From Mariprofundus sp. (GTDB lineage Bacteria > Pseudomonadota > Zetaproteobacteria > Mariprofundales > Mariprofundaceae), in assembly GCA_030951065.1 (NCBI GenBank), contig JAUZQH010000194.1, positions 1 through 6,846 on the forward strand: a DNA stretch of 6,846 bases, given 5' to 3'. Position 1 is the stretch's first letter, and each line of letters begins with the position of its first letter. A model generated the notes under the pieces. It saw only the letters and a list, made by a program, of their open reading frames with translations, was not told the origin of the DNA and ran no database searches. The position numbers and the translations under genes were made by a program. Of the stretch, positions 5,810-6,846 are shown one piece after another.

Positions 5810-6186
5810 CCCTGCCTGTCGCCTTGTTGGACCGTTCTGGTTTCAAATGACATGCAGCCGTCCATAGCTATTCCAACCTGAGCCTGGCCGGTGTCATCAC
5901 CCTCTTTTTGACCAGACAACACCCATGCGACAGTACCGCTGGATTCCATACCGGCATCCAACTGATCCGTCCCCGGCAGACACACATGAATAACCAGCTT
6001 TTGCCCCTCTGAATACCATTCAGGGTGCCGCGTTATAAAGCAAACGCCGCTGCCGGAAACATTACTCATTTCCCCATGATCGGAAAACGGTTCATTTGAC
6101 GGTGTCGAACCGGTAACCCTGACTGAGAAATCCAGAGGGAAACGCTCAAAACTACGCTGTTGATCCGCCTTTTCTCTGTCAGACAT
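5806..6186 (-). CDS. PilZ domain protein, probable c-di-GMP receptor
   Basis: The 126-residue protein is essentially one PilZ domain. Both c-di-GMP-binding motifs are present: RxxxR as R11-S-F-E-R15, and N/DxSxxG as N42-V-S-G-S-G47. The rest shows the usual beta-barrel pattern (FSVRV, GVCFIT, GQKLVIHV, GTVAWVL, AQVGIAM). No membrane segment or signal peptide is seen, so it should be a cytosolic receptor. The start is supported by GAGGGG (6197-6192) placed five bases before the ATG. The stop overlaps the cyclase start in an ATGA arrangement, so the two are very probably translated in a coupled way. I see no clear promoter in the short space before it, which is bordered by the inverted-repeat element at 6228-6392. 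Confidence 0.93.
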   Translation of the reverse strand: MSDREKADQQRSFERFPLDFSVRVTGSTPSNEPFSDHGEMSNVSGSGVCFITRHPEWYSEGQKLVIHVCLPGTDQLDAGMESSGTVAWVLSGQKEGDDTGQAQVGIAMDGCMSFETRTVQQGDRQG

Positions 6187-6227
6187 TACAACCCCTCATA
6201 CAGAATTACTGATAATGCTCTATCACC

Positions 6228-6392
6228 AGGAGGCTGTCGTACTTATGAGAAATCTACTGTGCGCCAGGGATAGTGGCCCAAAATATTCTGGTTTATCGCC
6301 ACATAGTTACCACTATGCTCCTCAAAACCATACTATTTTTGACTCCCTCCCCCACCTGCTCGCTACGATCACCCTAAGTCCGACAGACTCCT
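6228..6392. mobile_element. candidate MITE or collapsed IS with 18-bp terminal inverted repeats
   Basis: The left end AGGAGGCTGTCGTACTTA (6228-6245) and the right end read on the other strand, AGGAGTCTGTCGGACTTA (6392-6375), agree at 16 of 18 positions. They bound 165 bp without any plausible coding frame. The interior is rich in inverted repeats. Such short, non-coding, TIR-bounded segments are typical of MITEs or of insertion sequences that lost their transposase; ends of this style resemble IS ends I associate with the IS1182 group, a weak recollection. No target-site duplication is evident next to the ends. It lies 42 bases upstream of the pilZ start, so it may carry or disrupt that operon's promoter. 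Confidence 0.6.
6270..6317. repeat. nested inverted repeats inside the TIR-bounded element
   Basis: Three palindromic pairs sit together. ATAGTGG (6270-6276) pairs with CCACTAT (6310-6316). CATAGT (6302-6307) pairs with ACTATG (6312-6317) around TACC. CCAAAATATTCTGG (6278-6291) is palindromic at 12 of 14 positions. The first two share an arm and are mutually exclusive. This supports a structured, non-coding element rather than eroded coding sequence. Confidence 0.5.
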
Positions 6393-6639
6393 AAAAACAA
6401 GGACTGTTGAAACTAATCCCGGTCGCTCCGACGCCACCCGGCCGCCGAAAGGAAGACCAAAGACGCCCATCTTCAGGAAGGACTATCGCAAAATTGGCAG
6501 GGATATTCAAGGTTCGCTGCTTCCGTAACTGATAAATAACCCGGAAGTCTCTGGATAAAAACCACAGCAGCCGAGCTGGCATAGAGAGAATATTCTTCAC
6601 CATGCCGGCCTGCCAATCCCGGCCACGCGAAGGCTTCAT
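6391..6639 (-). CDS. doubtful small basic ORF, unrecognised
   Basis: An ATG-started frame encodes 82 residues (MKPSRGRDWQAGM...). I recognise no family. It is rich in Arg, has a hydrophobic stretch around SMPARLLWFLS, and lacks a close Shine-Dalgarno (AGGA lies about 14 bases before the ATG). Its TAG stop is formed at the very edge of the inverted-repeat element, so its C-terminus is set by that element's insertion or by chance. It sits 45 bases downstream of the methyltransferase stop on the same strand. It may be a chance frame in intergenic DNA or the stub of a gene cut by the element. If it is not a gene, the whole 6187-6684 stretch holds only the mobile-element candidate. Confidence 0.22.
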   Translation of the reverse strand: MKPSRGRDWQAGMVKNILSMPARLLWFLSRDFRVIYQLRKQRTLNIPANFAIVLPEDGRLWSSFRRPGGVGATGISFNSPCF

Positions 6640-6684
6640 TATTTTTTCTCTAATCCTGTTGCCTGAGAGCTTCCCTGCCTTGTC

Positions 6685-6846
6685 CTACATTTTACGCATA
6701 TAAATAGAGAAATCGTTTTTCAGGTAATCGTCATGCAACTCACAATCCGGGCACAGCTGGCGGCAATATGCCAGCACCTCGGCCGGTATCCGGCTGTGCA
6801 GATCATGCGCCACCAGATGGCGTGCATCGAGCATATTAAAGGCCAC
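6685..6846 (-). CDS. C-terminus of a probable SAM-dependent methyltransferase (partial)
   Basis: A minus-strand frame runs from the window edge to TAG at 6687-6685 and gives 53 residues, with its 5' part outside the window. Visible segments are AFNMLDARHLVAHDLHSRIP, EVLAYCRQLCPDCELHDDYL and the ending KNDFSIYMRKM. The ND(F/Y)-hydrophobic-Y-x-R-K ending resembles the last beta strand of class I SAM methyltransferases, and the Leu-Asp-Ala-Arg segment resembles the region after the core. The SAM-binding GxGxG motif lies outside the window, so the family call is tentative. That it is a genuine coding 3' end is more secure, judged from its even codon use and composition. Confidence 0.6.
   Translation of the reverse strand: MAFNMLDARHLVAHDLHSRIPAEVLAYCRQLCPDCELHDDYLKNDFSIYMRKM

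Overview
The window reads as chromosomal DNA from a proteobacterium, most likely a betaproteobacterium. The clues are the S20 protein sequence, a FmdB-type zinc ribbon with a Cys-rich tail, an APH/P-loop bifunctional kinase, and a c-di-GMP/cAMP signalling pair. The class-level placement is inference from protein style only; nothing here fixes a genus.

Left part (1-1580): a possible 3' scrap of an upstream gene, then tRNA-Asn(GUU) with a consensus-like promoter and a strong intrinsic terminator. Next comes rpsT (ribosomal protein S20, minus strand, GTG start) with its own promoter and terminator. A 347-base intergenic region follows, then a plus-strand gene for a stand-alone two-CBS-domain protein that ends in a clear intrinsic terminator.

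Middle (1582-3096): one large plus-strand gene for a bifunctional protein, an aminoglycoside-phosphotransferase-like kinase domain fused to a P-loop ATPase/kinase domain. Its 3' end overlaps, tail to tail, a minus-strand remnant of a formylglycine-generating-enzyme-like (SUMF1/EgtB/PvdO) gene.

Right part (3064-6846), all minus strand. In transcription order it holds: the C-terminus of a probable SAM-dependent methyltransferase (cut by the window edge); a doubtful small ORF; a 165-bp element bounded by 18-bp inverted repeats (candidate MITE or collapsed IS); a PilZ protein overlapping by ATGA a membrane class III adenylate cyclase; a FmdB zinc-ribbon protein; a decayed truncated-haemoglobin gene whose ATG overlaps the FmdB stop; a guanine-deaminase-like nucleoside deaminase; and the FGE-like remnant.

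The strongest functional story is the PilZ-cyclase pair: a likely c-di-GMP receptor translationally coupled to a cAMP-producing enzyme. The stretch 3064-4383 looks like a zone of gene decay, with two eroded genes flanking an intact deaminase. I found no CRISPR array, phage module, toxin-antitoxin pair or clearly new multi-gene defence system.
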